Numbered from the stretch's first letter, positions 1 through 8,329 are shown. The stretch is DNA of 64,000 bases from Firmicutes bacterium UBA5774 (GCA_002418625.1 DIEM01000073.1:231-64230); one strand, 5' to 3'. Program-made: numbers and translations. The notes: generated by a model from the letters alone, not told the origin.

Positions 1-11
1 CGATATAACAT

Positions 12-520
12 TGTCACAAGGGCTCCTGCCGAATGCTCACGTACGGAAAGTACGCTGCGCTCGATTGCTGGGCAAAACCCTATAATACTTTGTCACTAAG
101 ACCCCTGACGAATGCTCACGTACCAAAAGTACGTTCCGCGCCGTCAGGGGTCTTGTTCCTCGTCTTATAGGGTTTTTCCCGCGCAATCCCTGAAGGGTCT
201 TGTTTCGAGTTCTATCGAATTTTTCCTCAGCGAGTTGTAATAGGAAGTTATTTACGATCAGATTTAGATTCAAGCTTCTGCCGAGTGCTCACGGTCGGAA
301 AGTACGTTCCGCCCGATGCGGGCTTTGTTCCTCGTTCTATCAATTTTTTCCGTCGCAACAGGAACTGAAAAACGAAAAATACTGTCACAAGGGCTCCTGC
401 CGAATGCTCACGTACGGAAAGTACGCTCCGCTCCGGCGACAACCATGCTTCGCGTCTTGCGGGATTTTTACCGCGCGATCCAGTTTGGCCTTGTTTCGCG
501 TCTAAAGGGATTCGATTTAG
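12..520. repeat. Degenerate interspersed repeat block (two motif families)
   Basis: Two short motifs alternate. Motif A, roughly GARTGCTCACGTACGG followed by AAAGTACGYTCCGC, occurs at 31-62, 110-139, 283-312 and 402-431; the first and last copies share about 50 nearly identical bases beginning TGTCACAAGGGCTCC (12-30 and 383-401). Motif B, roughly KYYTTGTTYCKCGT then a T-run, occurs at 150-180, 197-226, 322-351, 444-472 and 488-518. The inner ACGTAC/GTACGT arms are self-complementary. Open frames here are short, overlap on both strands and are rich in Arg and Ser, so I read the block as non-coding. It may be a REP-like element or a mobile-element remnant. Confidence 0.75.
98..154. repeat. Long hairpin inside the repeat block
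   Basis: A 13-bp perfect stem, AAGACCCCTGACG at 98-110 with CGTCAGGGGTCTT at 142-154, encloses one copy of motif A. That copy forms its own inner hairpin, ACGTAC (118-123) with GTACGT (129-134) around a CAAAA loop. It is the only copy in the block with matching outer arms, which suggests it is the intact unit and the others are decayed. Confidence 0.8.
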
Positions 521-625
521 CAATTCTGCCGGGCTTCTTATGTGTTGGGAGATAGAAAAATAGCCGTGATGTGCGTTAAAAGAAACGAAAGACGAAATGT
601 GACGGAAACAAAGTACGCATAACGC

Positions 626-654
626 TTGACAAATATAACGATCGGCGCCATAAT
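626..654 (+). promoter_or_regulatory. Promoter of the secreted-protein gene
   Basis: A consensus -35 TTGACA (626-631) lies 17 bases from CATAAT (649-654), a five-of-six match to the sigma-A -10 box. Transcription would start near 661, leaving a leader of about 75 bases before the start at 737. Confidence 0.65.
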
Positions 655-736
655 GTGCGTAGTAAGCACGTGTTTATCATAGATTCAACAATGCTTTAGG
701 CCGAAGCAGATTCTGTTGTAAAACAAGGAGAAAAAT

Positions 737-1390
737 ATGAAGAAGATCATTTGCCTTTGCTTAACACTCACACTAGTTCTTTCGTTATCATCGCTTGTAT
801 TTGCTGAATCAGGCCCAGCAAGTAAAGCAGAGAAAAGGGCGATGCAACAGCAGCTTGATGAAATTACAGCAAAATATCCGGGCATGGGTGCACAAGTAAT
901 TGATAAAGCCGATTTAGAAAAAGTAGTATTGAAATTTGAAACAGTCGAAGAATTTGAAAATGCGTTGAAAACACTCGAAATCGTGCCGGTTGAGGATTCG
1001 GAGAATATTGAGCGAAGCGATGGAACCGTCGAGCAAAGCATAGCAGCAACAGTAACTCTTTATCAAAAGACATTGACCAAAGATTGTAAGATGTACTGTA
1101 ATGGTGTTTATGTCGGTAAGCTGAGAGACAAGATTATTGTCAAATATTACTTCAATACGACATATCAGCAAAAACGTTTCTATTCAATAGTCAGTCAATC
1201 GTCATACTCCACAAGTGGTTATTTTTCCTGGGTGCAGGATTATGCATCGAATTCGATCATTGATTCTCAAAGAACAGTGGCATCAAGTATCGATGGGCAT
1301 GGTACGATATTAGTGCAGATCGGAGGGATACCGGTAAACTTCGTGTTTGAAGCGAGTCCATATTACGAGTTTAGTTATACGATGCTCTAA
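737..1390 (+). CDS. Secreted protein of unknown function
   Basis: 217 residues. I do not recognise the family. Residues 1-23 are a classical signal peptide (Lys-Lys, a hydrophobic core, then Val-Phe-Ala before Glu24). A charged, probably helical stretch follows to about residue 90. The second half is rich in Tyr, Ser, Thr and Val and looks like beta structure; Cys117 and Cys121 are the only cysteines of the mature chain and could form a disulphide outside the cell. The start is fixed by AAGGAG upstream of the ATG and by the signal peptide. It has its own promoter (626-654), and a stable hairpin (1400-1441) follows. Nothing nearby suggests a partner except the small membrane peptide at 1472. 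Confidence 0.8.
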   Translation: MKKIICLCLTLTLVLSLSSLVFAESGPASKAEKRAMQQQLDEITAKYPGMGAQVIDKADLEKVVLKFETVEEFENALKTLEIVPVEDSENIERSDGTVEQSIAATVTLYQKTLTKDCKMYCNGVYVGKLRDKIIVKYYFNTTYQQKRFYSIVSQSSYSTSGYFSWVQDYASNSIIDSQRTVASSIDGHGTILVQIGGIPVNFVFEASPYYEFSYTML

Positions 1391-1399
1391 TTATTAATA

Positions 1400-1441
1400 T
1401 TCATGCAGTGTCAAGGAAATAAAACCTAGACACTGCATGAA
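1400..1441 (+). terminator. Hairpin after the secreted-protein gene
   Basis: TTCATGCAGTGTC (1400-1412) pairs perfectly with GACACTGCATGAA (1429-1441) around a 16-base loop. No T-run follows, so it could be an inefficient terminator or a processing or attenuation site that also tunes the small gene at 1472. Confidence 0.55.
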
Positions 1442-1471
1442 CACAATAAAATGACTGCAGGAGGAAATTGC

Positions 1472-1630
1472 ATGAGCTATTCAACTTCCATTATCGAATT
1501 CGAGACTTTCTATTTTGTTATCATATCAATTATAGCAGCTGTCAGCTGCTATGCATTATATCTGCTGATTAGTTTAAGTCGATTGGCAATTAAGGCTTTA
1601 AAAATTTATATTTCAAAAAACAAGATGTAG
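1472..1630 (+). CDS. 52-residue single-pass membrane peptide
   Basis: A small open frame preceded by a good ribosome binding site (GGAGG at 1460-1464, 7 bases before the ATG). Residues 14-36 form one hydrophobic segment (Phe-Tyr-Phe-Val-Ile-Ile through Leu-Leu-Ile), followed by a basic tail with six Lys and one Arg, so the C-terminus should be cytoplasmic. It follows the hairpin at 1400-1441 by 30 bases and may share a transcript with the secreted protein at 737. The family is not recognised. The ribosome binding site and the clean helix are the grounds for calling it; type I toxin peptides can look similar, but no antisense RNA gene is visible. Confidence 0.55.
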   Translation: MSYSTSIIEFETFYFVIISIIAAVSCYALYLLISLSRLAIKALKIYISKNKM

Positions 1631-1708
1631 TTTGATAGTTTCAAATAAAATGGATGTTTCATCGAGAGATCTTGACAAGCTTGAATATTAATTAAAATTT
1701 ATCGATAA

Positions 1709-2093
1709 GAGATTCATGGATTTTTCGAGCTGACGCTTGACTGTAAGGGGATGTCTTTAAGCGGCCAAAACAGCTTTGATTGCATTGCTGTTCAGCATGC
1801 TGATGGCGATAACAGTTGCAGCGGGGTTGCCGGCGATGCGGATATTATAGACAAGGAAAAAGCTACACGGGAGGACATAACGGTTCAAGAAATCGAATTT
1901 TCGCTGACGGGTAAGGAAAAGGAAGTTAAAGTATAACCCGGTAACAAGCCAAGCTTATAAGTTGGCGGTTGGAACGGGAAATATATATTATGAATCGCTA
2001 CCAGACTTGGGTACGGAAACATACACTAAAGTTAAAGCCAACATATCCAATGGGTTTATTGTCGAAAGTAAAATCGTATTAAGTTCGGTTTAG
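1709..2093 (+). pseudogene. Frameshifted fragment, unknown protein
   Basis: One frame is open from 1709 to the TAA at 1934-1936, with a possible ATG at 1751 but no ribosome binding site. A second frame is open from 1908 to a TAG at 2091-2093. The second part reads as ordinary soluble protein (…NPVTSQAYKLAVGTGNIYY…). The two parts overlap around 1908-1936 and would join through a single indel there. No N-terminal start signal is convincing, so this is probably the tail of a decayed gene. The 16-bp hairpin at 2102-2140 directly after the stop would be its old terminator. Confidence 0.4.
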
Positions 2094-2101
2094 TTATTGC
2101 T

Positions 2102-2140
2102 CAAAATGATGAGCAGGACATGTGCCTGCTCATCATTTTG
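2102..2140 (+). terminator. Perfect 16-bp hairpin
   Basis: CAAAATGATGAGCAGG (2102-2117) pairs without mismatch with CCTGCTCATCATTTTG (2125-2140) around a 7-base loop. The TTTTG at the end of the stem and A-rich start give terminator-like character in both directions. It separates the frameshifted gene from the membrane protein at 2225. Confidence 0.65.
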
Positions 2141-2224
2141 AATAGGAAGATCTGGTAACATCGGCCATATTATTAGTTGGTTACAATAATATTATATCAA
2201 TATCGAACGGAGGAGATCGGGGTT

Positions 2225-2650
2225 ATGAAGCCATGGGTGAAGTATTTAGTTTACATATCATTGCTCGTATTAATTGCATTTTTGGGGTCATATATTGCCA
2301 GAACCATTGAAGCTAATGATCATTACCCCGTATTAATAAATACTTTATGGATAGTTTTTTACGGTGCAATGGGCCTGATATTAGGTTCGGAGCATTTGTT
2401 GCGTGAACTGAAAAAAGACGGGATCTGGAAAATCAATTTACCGAAGATCATTGTAATGGGTGTTCCGTCATTGTATATCTCATTGAGTTCTTTAATATAT
2501 TATAATTACTTTATAAATACTTTCCTGCCATCCCTGGTATTTCCGATCAGAGTGATGCTCAGAGGTAATTTCGATTTTTTGAACATCTTTCAATTGCTGC
2601 TGGGTTACATTATTAGTACCAGCTTTTACAAATACAATAATGCGCTATAA
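2225..2650 (+). CDS. Four-helix membrane protein of unknown function
   Basis: 141 residues, mostly hydrophobic. Predicted membrane segments lie near residues 5-23, 38-56, 77-98 and 113-133, with a charged cytoplasmic-type loop (Arg-Glu-Leu-Lys-Lys-Asp-Gly) between the second and third. An in-frame TTG-type start at 2177 is possible, but AACGGAGGAG ends a few bases before 2225, so I use the ATG there. No family is recognised. It lies alone between a strong hairpin and the promoter of the broken ORF at 2749; AT-rich composition compared with the ribosomal genes downstream fits an accessory origin. Confidence 0.65.
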   Translation: MKPWVKYLVYISLLVLIAFLGSYIARTIEANDHYPVLINTLWIVFYGAMGLILGSEHLLRELKKDGIWKINLPKIIVMGVPSLYISLSSLIYYNYFINTFLPSLVFPIRVMLRGNFDFLNIFQLLLGYIISTSFYKYNNAL

Positions 2651-2675
2651 AGTGAATGACCCAAATATGACAATT

Positions 2676-2702
2676 TTGAAATAATAGCGGAAATGCTATA
2701 AA
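2676..2702 (+). promoter_or_regulatory. Possible promoter of the broken ORF
   Basis: TTGAAA (2676-2681) and TATAAA (2697-2702) are separated by 15 bases; the overlapping TTTTGA would give 17. The site lies about 45 bases upstream of the start at 2749. Confidence 0.35.
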
Positions 2703-2748
2703 ATTTATATCCATGCGGTGTAAAGGAATCAATACACGGAGGATGATC

Positions 2749-2961
2749 ATGGATGAAGACGGCATCTGGAATGTAGCATTCATGCCGATCCAATAGTGCG
2801 GACAGTACGCCCATATATTGTGCGCGAAGAATTTCGACATTCAATATATGGACTTTATGATACGCCACGCGCCGTGTATTAGTTTTGGCCCTGCAAATAC
2901 TGAAATTTGGGATATAAATTATAAGAAAAGTAAAATAAAGTTTAAAAAAATACTTGCATAA
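2749..2961 (+). pseudogene. Small ORF interrupted by one amber codon
   Basis: GGAGG at 2738-2742 precedes an ATG at 2749. The frame reads 15 codons, meets TAG at 2794-2796, then stays open for a further 54 codons to a TAA at 2959-2961. The full product would have 70 codons with Cys and aromatic residues early (…CGQYAHILCAKNF…) and a Lys-rich end. TAG is the normal stop of several ribosomal genes here (rplC, rplB, rpsS), so general amber recoding is unlikely and a nonsense mutation in a decaying gene is the simplest reading. The family is unknown. Its end overlaps the -35 region of the ribosomal promoter. Confidence 0.4.
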
Positions 2962-2982
2962 AACAATCGCCTATATTATAGT
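2955..2982 (+). promoter_or_regulatory. Candidate promoter of the S10 ribosomal operon
   Basis: TTGCAT (2955-2960) lies 16 bases from TATAGT (2977-2982). A leader of about 200 bases follows before rpsJ. No other sigma-A-like pair is seen between this point and rpsJ. Confidence 0.5.
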
Positions 2983-3189
2983 ATAGAGGCTTGCTTAGAA
3001 AGCGATGAAGCAGGAAGTTGCTGAGCTATCAGGTAATTTCTGCAGAGAATTGTCCGTTCTGGAAACGGGCGAAAGGGTTCTCATGCTTTTTGCTTTGTGT
3101 AAAAAATAATGAAACACCCGGCAAAGTGTATCGAAGAATCCTCTCGTACAGGCATAGCGAAAAGTACGAAAAATCAAGGAGGTAAGAAC

Positions 3190-3498
3190 ATGAGCAGTCA
3201 AAAAATCAGAATTAAATTGAAGGCGTATGATCACAAGGCATTGGATCAGTCCGCAGCCAAAATCGTAGACACGGCGAAGAAGAGCGGCGCTGAAGTATCG
3301 GGCCCGATTCCGCTGCCGACCGAAAAGCAGATCATCACGATCTTGAGGGCGGTCCACAAGTACAAGGATTCCAGGGAGCAGTTCGAACAGAGAACTCACA
3401 AGAGACTGATCGACATCCTGAGCCCGACGCCCAAAACCGTCGATGCGCTGATGAAGCTGGACTTGCCGGCAGGCGTGGACATCGAGATCAAACTTTAA
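3190..3498 (+). CDS. rpsJ: 30S ribosomal protein S10
   Basis: 102 residues, the usual family length. It sits in the 30S head; with NusB, S10 also takes part in transcription antitermination. The sequence carries the family hallmarks: the N-terminal RIKLKAYDH strand, the GPIPLPT loop and the C-terminal LPAGVDIEI strand. The frame stays open upstream to 3109, but GGAGG at 3178-3182 sets the start at 3190. It is the first gene of the S10 cluster. In many Firmicutes tuf precedes it; here a patch of accessory genes does. A 114-base structured gap separates it from rplC. Confidence 0.97.
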   Translation: MSSQKIRIKLKAYDHKALDQSAAKIVDTAKKSGAEVSGPIPLPTEKQIITILRAVHKYKDSREQFEQRTHKRLIDILSPTPKTVDALMKLDLPAGVDIEIKL

Positions 3499-3502
3499 AG
3501 GA

Positions 3503-3585
3503 ATACTAAGAAATCATCACATAGATTTGTCCGCAGTTTAAATGTGTGGGTAAAATCTCCCTTAGTATGATTACGAAAAGTAATC
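3503..3585 (+). promoter_or_regulatory. Structured rpsJ-rplC intercistronic region
   Basis: ATACTAAG (3503-3510) pairs perfectly with CTTAGTAT (3561-3568), closing a loop of 50 bases, and immediately after it GATTAC (3569-3574) and GTAATC (3580-3585) form a tight hairpin with a GAAAA loop. Most other gaps in this operon are 8-35 bases, so a 114-base gap with two stems is likely to have a role, for example as a ribosomal-protein binding site or an RNA processing site. Confidence 0.4.
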
Positions 3586-3612
3586 CGCTGTAAGAATTCA
3601 GGAGGTGTAACA

Positions 3613-4248
3613 ATGAAAACTATTTTAGGGAAAAAAGTCGGCATGACACAGATTTTTTCCGAAATCGGCGAAGCGATCCCGGTAACTGTCGTTGAGGCAG
3701 GCCCGATGGTCGTGACGCAGATCAAGACAGACGAGACAGACGGATACAATGCAGTGCAGCTAGGCTACTGCGATGTCAAGGAGCAGAGAATGAACAAGCC
3801 TATGAAAGGGCATTTCGACAAGGCTCAGACATCATACAAGAAGTATCTGACAGAAGTAAGAGTGGACGATCCTTCCGCATATCAGCTGAACCAGACTTTC
3901 ACGGTCGCGGAATTCGAAGAAGGCGCCAAACTGGATGTCACCGGCGTGTCAAAAGGAAAAGGAACGCAGGGTAATATCGTCAGACACGGCCACGCCCGCG
4001 GAAGACAGACTCATGGTTCCAAGTTCAAGAGACGACCTGGCGCACTGGCCGCAGGAACCTATCCGTCAAGAGTATTCAAGGGCAATAAAGGGCCCGGAAG
4101 AACCGGCAGGGAAACGATCACAGTCCAGAACCTGGATCTTGTGAAAGTGATAGCAGACAGAAACGTGCTGCTTATCAAAGGCGCTGTGCCGGGCGGAAGA
4201 GGCGGACTGCTCAGGATCCAATATGCAGTTAAAGGTCAAGGCAAATAG
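3613..4248 (+). CDS. rplC: 50S ribosomal protein L3
   Basis: 211 residues. L3 is an early assembly protein whose extended loop reaches towards the peptidyl transferase centre. Visible hallmarks are the N-terminal [12 protein letters not shown], the loop [18 protein letters not shown] and [24 protein letters not shown] precedes the ATG with normal spacing. The gene starts the uninterrupted rplC-rplD-rplW-rplB run after the structured gap that follows rpsJ. Confidence 0.97.
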   Translation: MKTILGKKVGMTQIFSEIGEAIPVTVVEAGPMVVTQIKTDETDGYNAVQLGYCDVKEQRMNKPMKGHFDKAQTSYKKYLTEVRVDDPSAYQLNQTFTVAEFEEGAKLDVTGVSKGKGTQGNIVRHGHARGRQTHGSKFKRRPGALAAGTYPSRVFKGNKGPGRTGRETITVQNLDLVKVIADRNVLLIKGAVPGGRGGLLRIQYAVKGQGK

Positions 4249-4277
4249 ATAATCGATGCGGAAGGGAGGAAAGTAAA

Positions 4278-4901
4278 ATGGCAAAATTAACGATGCTGAA
4301 CATGGCCGGTGAACAGGCTGGAAGCATAGAACTCAATGATGATATCTTCGGAATCAAAGTCAACGAATATGCAGTTCACACAGTTGTTAAAAATTATCTG
4401 GCAAACCAGAGGCAAGGCACGCAATCAGCCAAGAACAGAGGCGAAGTCAGGGGCGGCGGAAAGAAACCTTTCAGGCAGAAAGGAACCGGCAGAGCCAGAC
4501 AGGGAAGCTCGACTTCTCCGAATCAGGTCGGCGGCGGCGTGGTTTTCGCTCCAAAGCCAAGAGACTACAGATATACAGTGCCAAAGAAAATCAGAAGGCT
4601 GGCGATGAAATCAGTGCTGACTTCTAAAGTGCAGGAAAATGAACTGATCGTTCTGGATTCGCTTGTCATGGCAGAACCTAAAACGAAAGCCATGATCCAG
4701 ATGCTTGAAAACTTGAAAGCCGGGAAGAAAGTGCTTCTTGTGCTGACTGAAAAAGACGAAAACATTATCAAATCGGCTGCCAACATTCCCGGAGTCCAGA
4801 CGACACTGGTAACGACGATGAATGTGTATGAGATTTTGAACCATACGAATTTCATAACGACAAAAGACGCGATCAATAAAATCGAGGAGGTGTATTCATA
4901 A
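4278..4901 (+). CDS. rplD: 50S ribosomal protein L4
   Basis: 207 residues. L4 binds 23S rRNA and lines the exit tunnel through a long basic loop, visible here as [20 protein letters not shown] with the following [11 protein letters not shown]. In enteric bacteria L4 represses its own operon through the S10 leader; whether that holds here cannot be told from sequence. GGGAGG lies 8 bases before the ATG. Its TAA shares one base with the ATG of rplW, so the two are translationally coupled. Confidence 0.97.
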   Translation: MAKLTMLNMAGEQAGSIELNDDIFGIKVNEYAVHTVVKNYLANQRQGTQSAKNRGEVRGGGKKPFRQKGTGRARQGSSTSPNQVGGGVVFAPKPRDYRYTVPKKIRRLAMKSVLTSKVQENELIVLDSLVMAEPKTKAMIQMLENLKAGKKVLLVLTEKDENIIKSAANIPGVQTTLVTTMNVYEILNHTNFITTKDAINKIEEVYS

Positions 4902-5191
4902 TGACAACCCCTTATGATGTAATAATAAAGCCGGTCATCTCCGAGCGAAGCATGGATGATGCCAGAGAAAAGAAATATACTTTTAAAGTTGCGCCGGGCG
5001 CTAATAAAACTCAGGTCAAAATAGCGATTGAAGAAATTTTCGGCGTTGAAGTTGATAAAGTAAACATCATGAACAGAAAAGGCAAAGTTAAAAGAGTTGG
5101 AAAAAATATCGGAAGAAGAGCCAATACGAAAAAAGCGATTATCAAACTTACGCCAAAGAGTAAGGAAATCGAATTCTTCCAGGGTCTGTAA
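4901..5191 (+). CDS. rplW: 50S ribosomal protein L23
   Basis: 96 residues. L23 sits at the tunnel exit and is the docking point for trigger factor and signal recognition particle. The start [13 protein letters not shown] and the loop around [12 protein letters not shown] are typical. The ATG overlaps the rplD stop, and the GAGGTG just upstream inside rplD is its ribosome binding site. Confidence 0.97.
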   Translation: MTTPYDVIIKPVISERSMDDAREKKYTFKVAPGANKTQVKIAIEEIFGVEVDKVNIMNRKGKVKRVGKNIGRRANTKKAIIKLTPKSKEIEFFQGL

Positions 5192-5204
5192 GGAGGGAAT
5201 GTAA

Positions 5205-6038
5205 ATGGGTATCAAGAAGTACAAGCCGACCACTCCCGGATTGAGGGGAATGACGGTTTCAACATTTGAAGAAATAACGACCGACGCGCCTGAAAGATCC
5301 CTTGTTGTAACGCTGAAGAAAAATTCCGGAAGAAACAACCAGGGCAGGATCACCATAAGGCACAGAGGCGGCGGCACCAGAGCAAAATACAGGATCATCG
5401 ATTTCAAAAGGAAAAAGGATGATGTCCCGGGCAAAGTCGCCACCATCGAATACGATCCAAACAGAAGCGCCAATATCGCACTGATCGTTTATGCGGACGG
5501 AGAGAAAAGATATATCCTGGCTCCGAACAAGATGAAGGTCGGAGACGTGATCTTCTCAGGGGAAAAAGCGGACATCAAGATTGGCAACTCTCTGCCGCTG
5601 AAAAACATCCCCGTCGGCACAGTCATCCACAACATCGAGCTCAAGACCGGCAAAGGCGGACAGCTTGTAAGATCCGCAGGAAACGGCGCTCAACTCATGG
5701 CGAAGGAAGACGATTACGCGCAGGTAAGGCTGCCGTCCGGAGAAGTCAGAAAAATCAGGATCGAATGCCGCGCCACGATCGGCGAAGTCGGAAATATCGA
5801 TCATGAGAACATAAAAATAGGAAAAGCCGGAAGAACGAGGCACATGGGGATCAGACCGACAGTCAGAGGTTCCGTCATGAACCCGAACGACCATCCGCAC
5901 GGCGGCGGCGAAGGCAAGACCGGAATCGGACGTGTTGGTCCTGTGACTCCTTGGGGCAAGCCTGCTCTTGGATACAAGACAAGAAAATCCAAGAAGGCAT
6001 CCGATAAGCTGATCGTCAAAAAACGCAACCAAAAATAG
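5205..6038 (+). CDS. rplB: 50S ribosomal protein L2
   Basis: 277 residues, the standard bacterial length. L2 is required for subunit joining and peptidyl transferase assembly. The conserved C-terminal segment is present, including [14 protein letters not shown] with the His implicated in activity, followed by [14 protein letters not shown]. The N-terminal [13 protein letters not shown] and central [12 protein letters not shown] regions are intact. AAGGAGGG precedes the ATG. Confidence 0.98.
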   Translation: MGIKKYKPTTPGLRGMTVSTFEEITTDAPERSLVVTLKKNSGRNNQGRITIRHRGGGTRAKYRIIDFKRKKDDVPGKVATIEYDPNRSANIALIVYADGEKRYILAPNKMKVGDVIFSGEKADIKIGNSLPLKNIPVGTVIHNIELKTGKGGQLVRSAGNGAQLMAKEDDYAQVRLPSGEVRKIRIECRATIGEVGNIDHENIKIGKAGRTRHMGIRPTVRGSVMNPNDHPHGGGEGKTGIGRVGPVTPWGKPALGYKTRKSKKASDKLIVKKRNQK

Positions 6039-6057
6039 TTGAAGGGAGGAAACATAA

Positions 6058-6345
6058 ATGGGTAGATCTCTTAAAAAAGGCCCTTTTATTAATGAAAAAC
6101 TGCTGAAGCACATTGATGAAATGAATGCGGCAAATGATAAAAAAGTATTGAAGACCTGGTCGAGACCATCAACTATATTCCCGCAGATGGTTGGGCATAC
6201 GATCGCAGTACATGACGGAAAGAAACATGTCCCCGTCTACATCACTGAAGACATGGTAGGACACAGGCTAGGCGAATTTGCTCCGACCAGAACCTACAGA
6301 GGGCATGCGGACAAGGAAAAATCATCAAAAGTCAAGAAAAAGTAG
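6058..6345 (+). CDS. rpsS: 30S ribosomal protein S19
   Basis: 95 residues, a few longer than common because of a Lys/Ser tail. S19 forms the S13-S19 pair in the 30S head near the A site. GRSLKKGPF at the N-terminus and the [16 protein letters not shown] segment identify it. GGGAGG lies upstream of the ATG. Confidence 0.97.
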   Translation: MGRSLKKGPFINEKLLKHIDEMNAANDKKVLKTWSRPSTIFPQMVGHTIAVHDGKKHVPVYITEDMVGHRLGEFAPTRTYRGHADKEKSSKVKKK

Positions 6346-6380
6346 TCTGATAGAACCAACCATTGGAAGGAGGGTCTTAA

Positions 6381-6716
6381 ATGGAAGCAAAGGCCGTTGC
6401 AAAATATGTCAGAATGTCACCTATTAAACTGAAGCCGGTTGCAGATCTTGTGAGAGGCAAAAATTTAAGCGAGGCATTGACCATACTGAAATTCACACCC
6501 GGAAAAGGGTCGGAACTTATAGAAAAAGTCGTTAAATCTGCGGCAGCAAACGCTGAAAACAATCATGAGATGAGAGTGGACAAGCTGTATGTCGCCGAAG
6601 TATACGCAAACCAGGGTCCGACAATGAAAAGATGGAGAGCAGGTTCTCAGGGACGCGCCTCCAAGATACTCAAAAGAAGCAGCCATATCGGCGTTACATT
6701 GAAAGAAAGAGCATAA
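6381..6716 (+). CDS. rplV: 50S ribosomal protein L22
   Basis: 111 residues. L22 contributes the beta-hairpin at the tunnel constriction, where macrolide resistance mutations map; the hairpin is the segment [20 protein letters not shown]. The N-terminus [18 protein letters not shown] is typical. AAGGAGG precedes the ATG. It is directly upstream of rpsC in the usual order. Confidence 0.97.
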   Translation: MEAKAVAKYVRMSPIKLKPVADLVRGKNLSEALTILKFTPGKGSELIEKVVKSAAANAENNHEMRVDKLYVAEVYANQGPTMKRWRAGSQGRASKILKRSSHIGVTLKERA

Positions 6717-6735
6717 CGGAAGGAGGTTTTGTCTA

Positions 6736-7632
6736 ATGGGTCAGAAAGTAAACCCGCATGGTTTGAGAGTGGGCGTTATAAAAGACTGGGATTCCAAATG
6801 GTATGCAGATAAGAAAGACTTCGCTGATTATCTTGTCGAAGACAGGAAAATAAGAGAGTTTATCAAGAAAAAGCTGTATGCGGCCGGAGTGTCGAAGATT
6901 GTAATAGAAAGAGCAGCCAATAATCAGGTTCGCATTTCAGTATTTACTGCAAAGCCAGGTATGGTTATCGGAAGATCCGGAAACGGCATCGACGAACTGA
7001 AAGCTGAAATCGAAAAAATGACAAAAAAGACCGCTGTCATAAACATTCTTGAAATCAGAAGGCCGGAAATGGATGCTCAGCTGTCAGCTGAAAGCATCGC
7101 ACAGGCCCTTGAAAGAAGGATATCCTTCAGAAGAGCTATGAAACAGGCTATCGGCAGAACGATGAAGGCCGGCGGAAAAGGCGTCAAGGTCCTTGTGGCC
7201 GGAAGACTCGGCGGCGCGGAAATCGCCAGAAGCGAGAAATACAGCGAAGGCAATGTTCCGCTGCACACGCTTCGTGCCAATATCGGCTACGGATTTGCGG
7301 AGGCGAACACGACTTACGGCAAGATCGGCGTCAAAGTCTGGTTGAATCACGGCGAGATCCTGACAAAAGGTCTCATGCCTGCCATTCCTGAAGAGACTGG
7401 GGCAAAATCCGGCGACGGCAGAAAAGGCGACAGATACGACAAAAGAAGGCCGGATGACAGGCCGAGGAACGACAGGCCGAGAAACGACAGATCAAGAGGC
7501 CCGAGAGGCGAAGTGAAGCCGGAAGAGAAGAGAGCCGAATCTCCAAGGAGACCGAAGGCTCCCGCTGCCAAAGCAGAAGCTCCGAAAGCAGAAGCTCCGA
7601 AAACGGAAACCGTTTCCGCCGACAAAGAATAG
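6736..7632 (+). CDS. rpsC: 30S ribosomal protein S3 with long basic/acidic tail
   Basis: 298 residues against about 215-220 in most bacteria. Residues 1-217 are a complete S3: N-terminal [12 protein letters not shown], a KH domain with the VIGRSG loop at 77-82, and the C-terminal [12 protein letters not shown] strand. S3 lies at the mRNA entry of the 30S subunit and has mRNA-unwinding activity. Residues 218-298 are a low-complexity tail, first Asp/Arg repeats ([16 protein letters not shown]), then Ala/Pro/Lys/Glu repeats (APKAEAPK). The tail follows the core without a frameshift, ends just before rplP, and should be exposed to solvent. Confidence 0.97.
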   Translation: MGQKVNPHGLRVGVIKDWDSKWYADKKDFADYLVEDRKIREFIKKKLYAAGVSKIVIERAANNQVRISVFTAKPGMVIGRSGNGIDELKAEIEKMTKKTAVINILEIRRPEMDAQLSAESIAQALERRISFRRAMKQAIGRTMKAGGKGVKVLVAGRLGGAEIARSEKYSEGNVPLHTLRANIGYGFAEANTTYGKIGVKVWLNHGEILTKGLMPAIPEETGAKSGDGRKGDRYDKRRPDDRPRNDRPRNDRSRGPRGEVKPEEKRAESPRRPKAPAAKAEAPKAEAPKTETVSADKE

Positions 7633-7676
7633 CACTGGAATCGACAGATTGTAGACAAGGAAGGAGGAAGATAGCG

Positions 7677-8108
7677 ATGTTAATGCCAAAAAGAGTTAAA
7701 CGTCGTAGAGTCCATAGAGGAAGAATGAAGGGCATCGCAACCAAAGGCAACACCGTCACATACGGAGAGTATGGCCTGGTAGCGCTTGAATGCGGTTGGA
7801 TCACTTCAAATCAGATAGAATCCGCCCGTATCGCGATGACGAGATCCATAAGAAGAGGTGGAAAAGTCTTTATTAAAATTTTCCCGCACAAGTCAGTCAC
7901 CAAAAAACCGGCTGAAGTCCGAATGGGTTCCGGTAAAGGTGCTCCGGAGTATTGGGTCGCCGTTGTGAAGCCGGGCAGAGTCATGTTCGAGCTCGAAGGC
8001 GTTCCGGAAGACAAGGCAAGAGAAGCTATGAGACTTGCACAGCACAAGCTCCCTGTAAAGACCAAATTCGTGGTCAAGAGTGAGATGGCAGAGGGTGGTG
8101 AAGCGTAA
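7677..8108 (+). CDS. rplP: 50S ribosomal protein L16
   Basis: 143 residues. L16 helps to form the A-site tRNA binding region of the large subunit. [19 protein letters not shown] at the N-terminus and the [18 protein letters not shown] segment are diagnostic. GGAGG lies 9 bases before the first ATG at 7677. Its stop overlaps the rpmC start by one base. Confidence 0.97.
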   Translation: MLMPKRVKRRRVHRGRMKGIATKGNTVTYGEYGLVALECGWITSNQIESARIAMTRSIRRGGKVFIKIFPHKSVTKKPAEVRMGSGKGAPEYWVAVVKPGRVMFELEGVPEDKAREAMRLAQHKLPVKTKFVVKSEMAEGGEA

Positions 8109-8311
8109 TGGAATTAAAGAAAATGAGAGATATGACGGAAGCTGAATTGAATAACGAGCTTAAAAAATTGAAGAACGAGTTATTCAACCTGAGGTTCCAG
8201 CATGTGACCGGACAGCTTGAAAACCCGATCAAAATGAGAGACGTAAAGAAAGAAATCGCGCGCGTTAAAACGATCATCAGAGAAAAAGAGCTGAAGAAGG
8301 CTCAAGTTTAA
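8108..8311 (+). CDS. rpmC: 50S ribosomal protein L29
   Basis: 67 residues, two helices joined by a short turn. L29 lies beside L23 at the tunnel exit. The motif [21 protein letters not shown] is cut here to its core, [16 protein letters not shown], which is typical. The ATG overlaps the rplP stop (TAATG), and the GGTGG just upstream serves as binding site. Confidence 0.96.
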   Translation: MELKKMRDMTEAELNNELKKLKNELFNLRFQHVTGQLENPIKMRDVKKEIARVKTIIREKELKKAQV

Positions 8312-8329
8312 CCGAAAGGAGGGTGTGAC

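Noticed and set aside
37..555. Overlapping short ORFs on both strands in the repeat block
   Set aside because: They translate the palindromic repeats, have no ribosome binding sites and overlap on both strands.
2749..2961. Pyrrolysine or other TAG recoding
   Set aside because: Several ordinary genes in the window end in TAG, and no supporting tRNA or enzyme gene is visible.
4565..5473. Long antisense ORF across rplD-rplW-rplB
   Set aside because: It opposes three certain ribosomal genes and reads as a codon-bias shadow.
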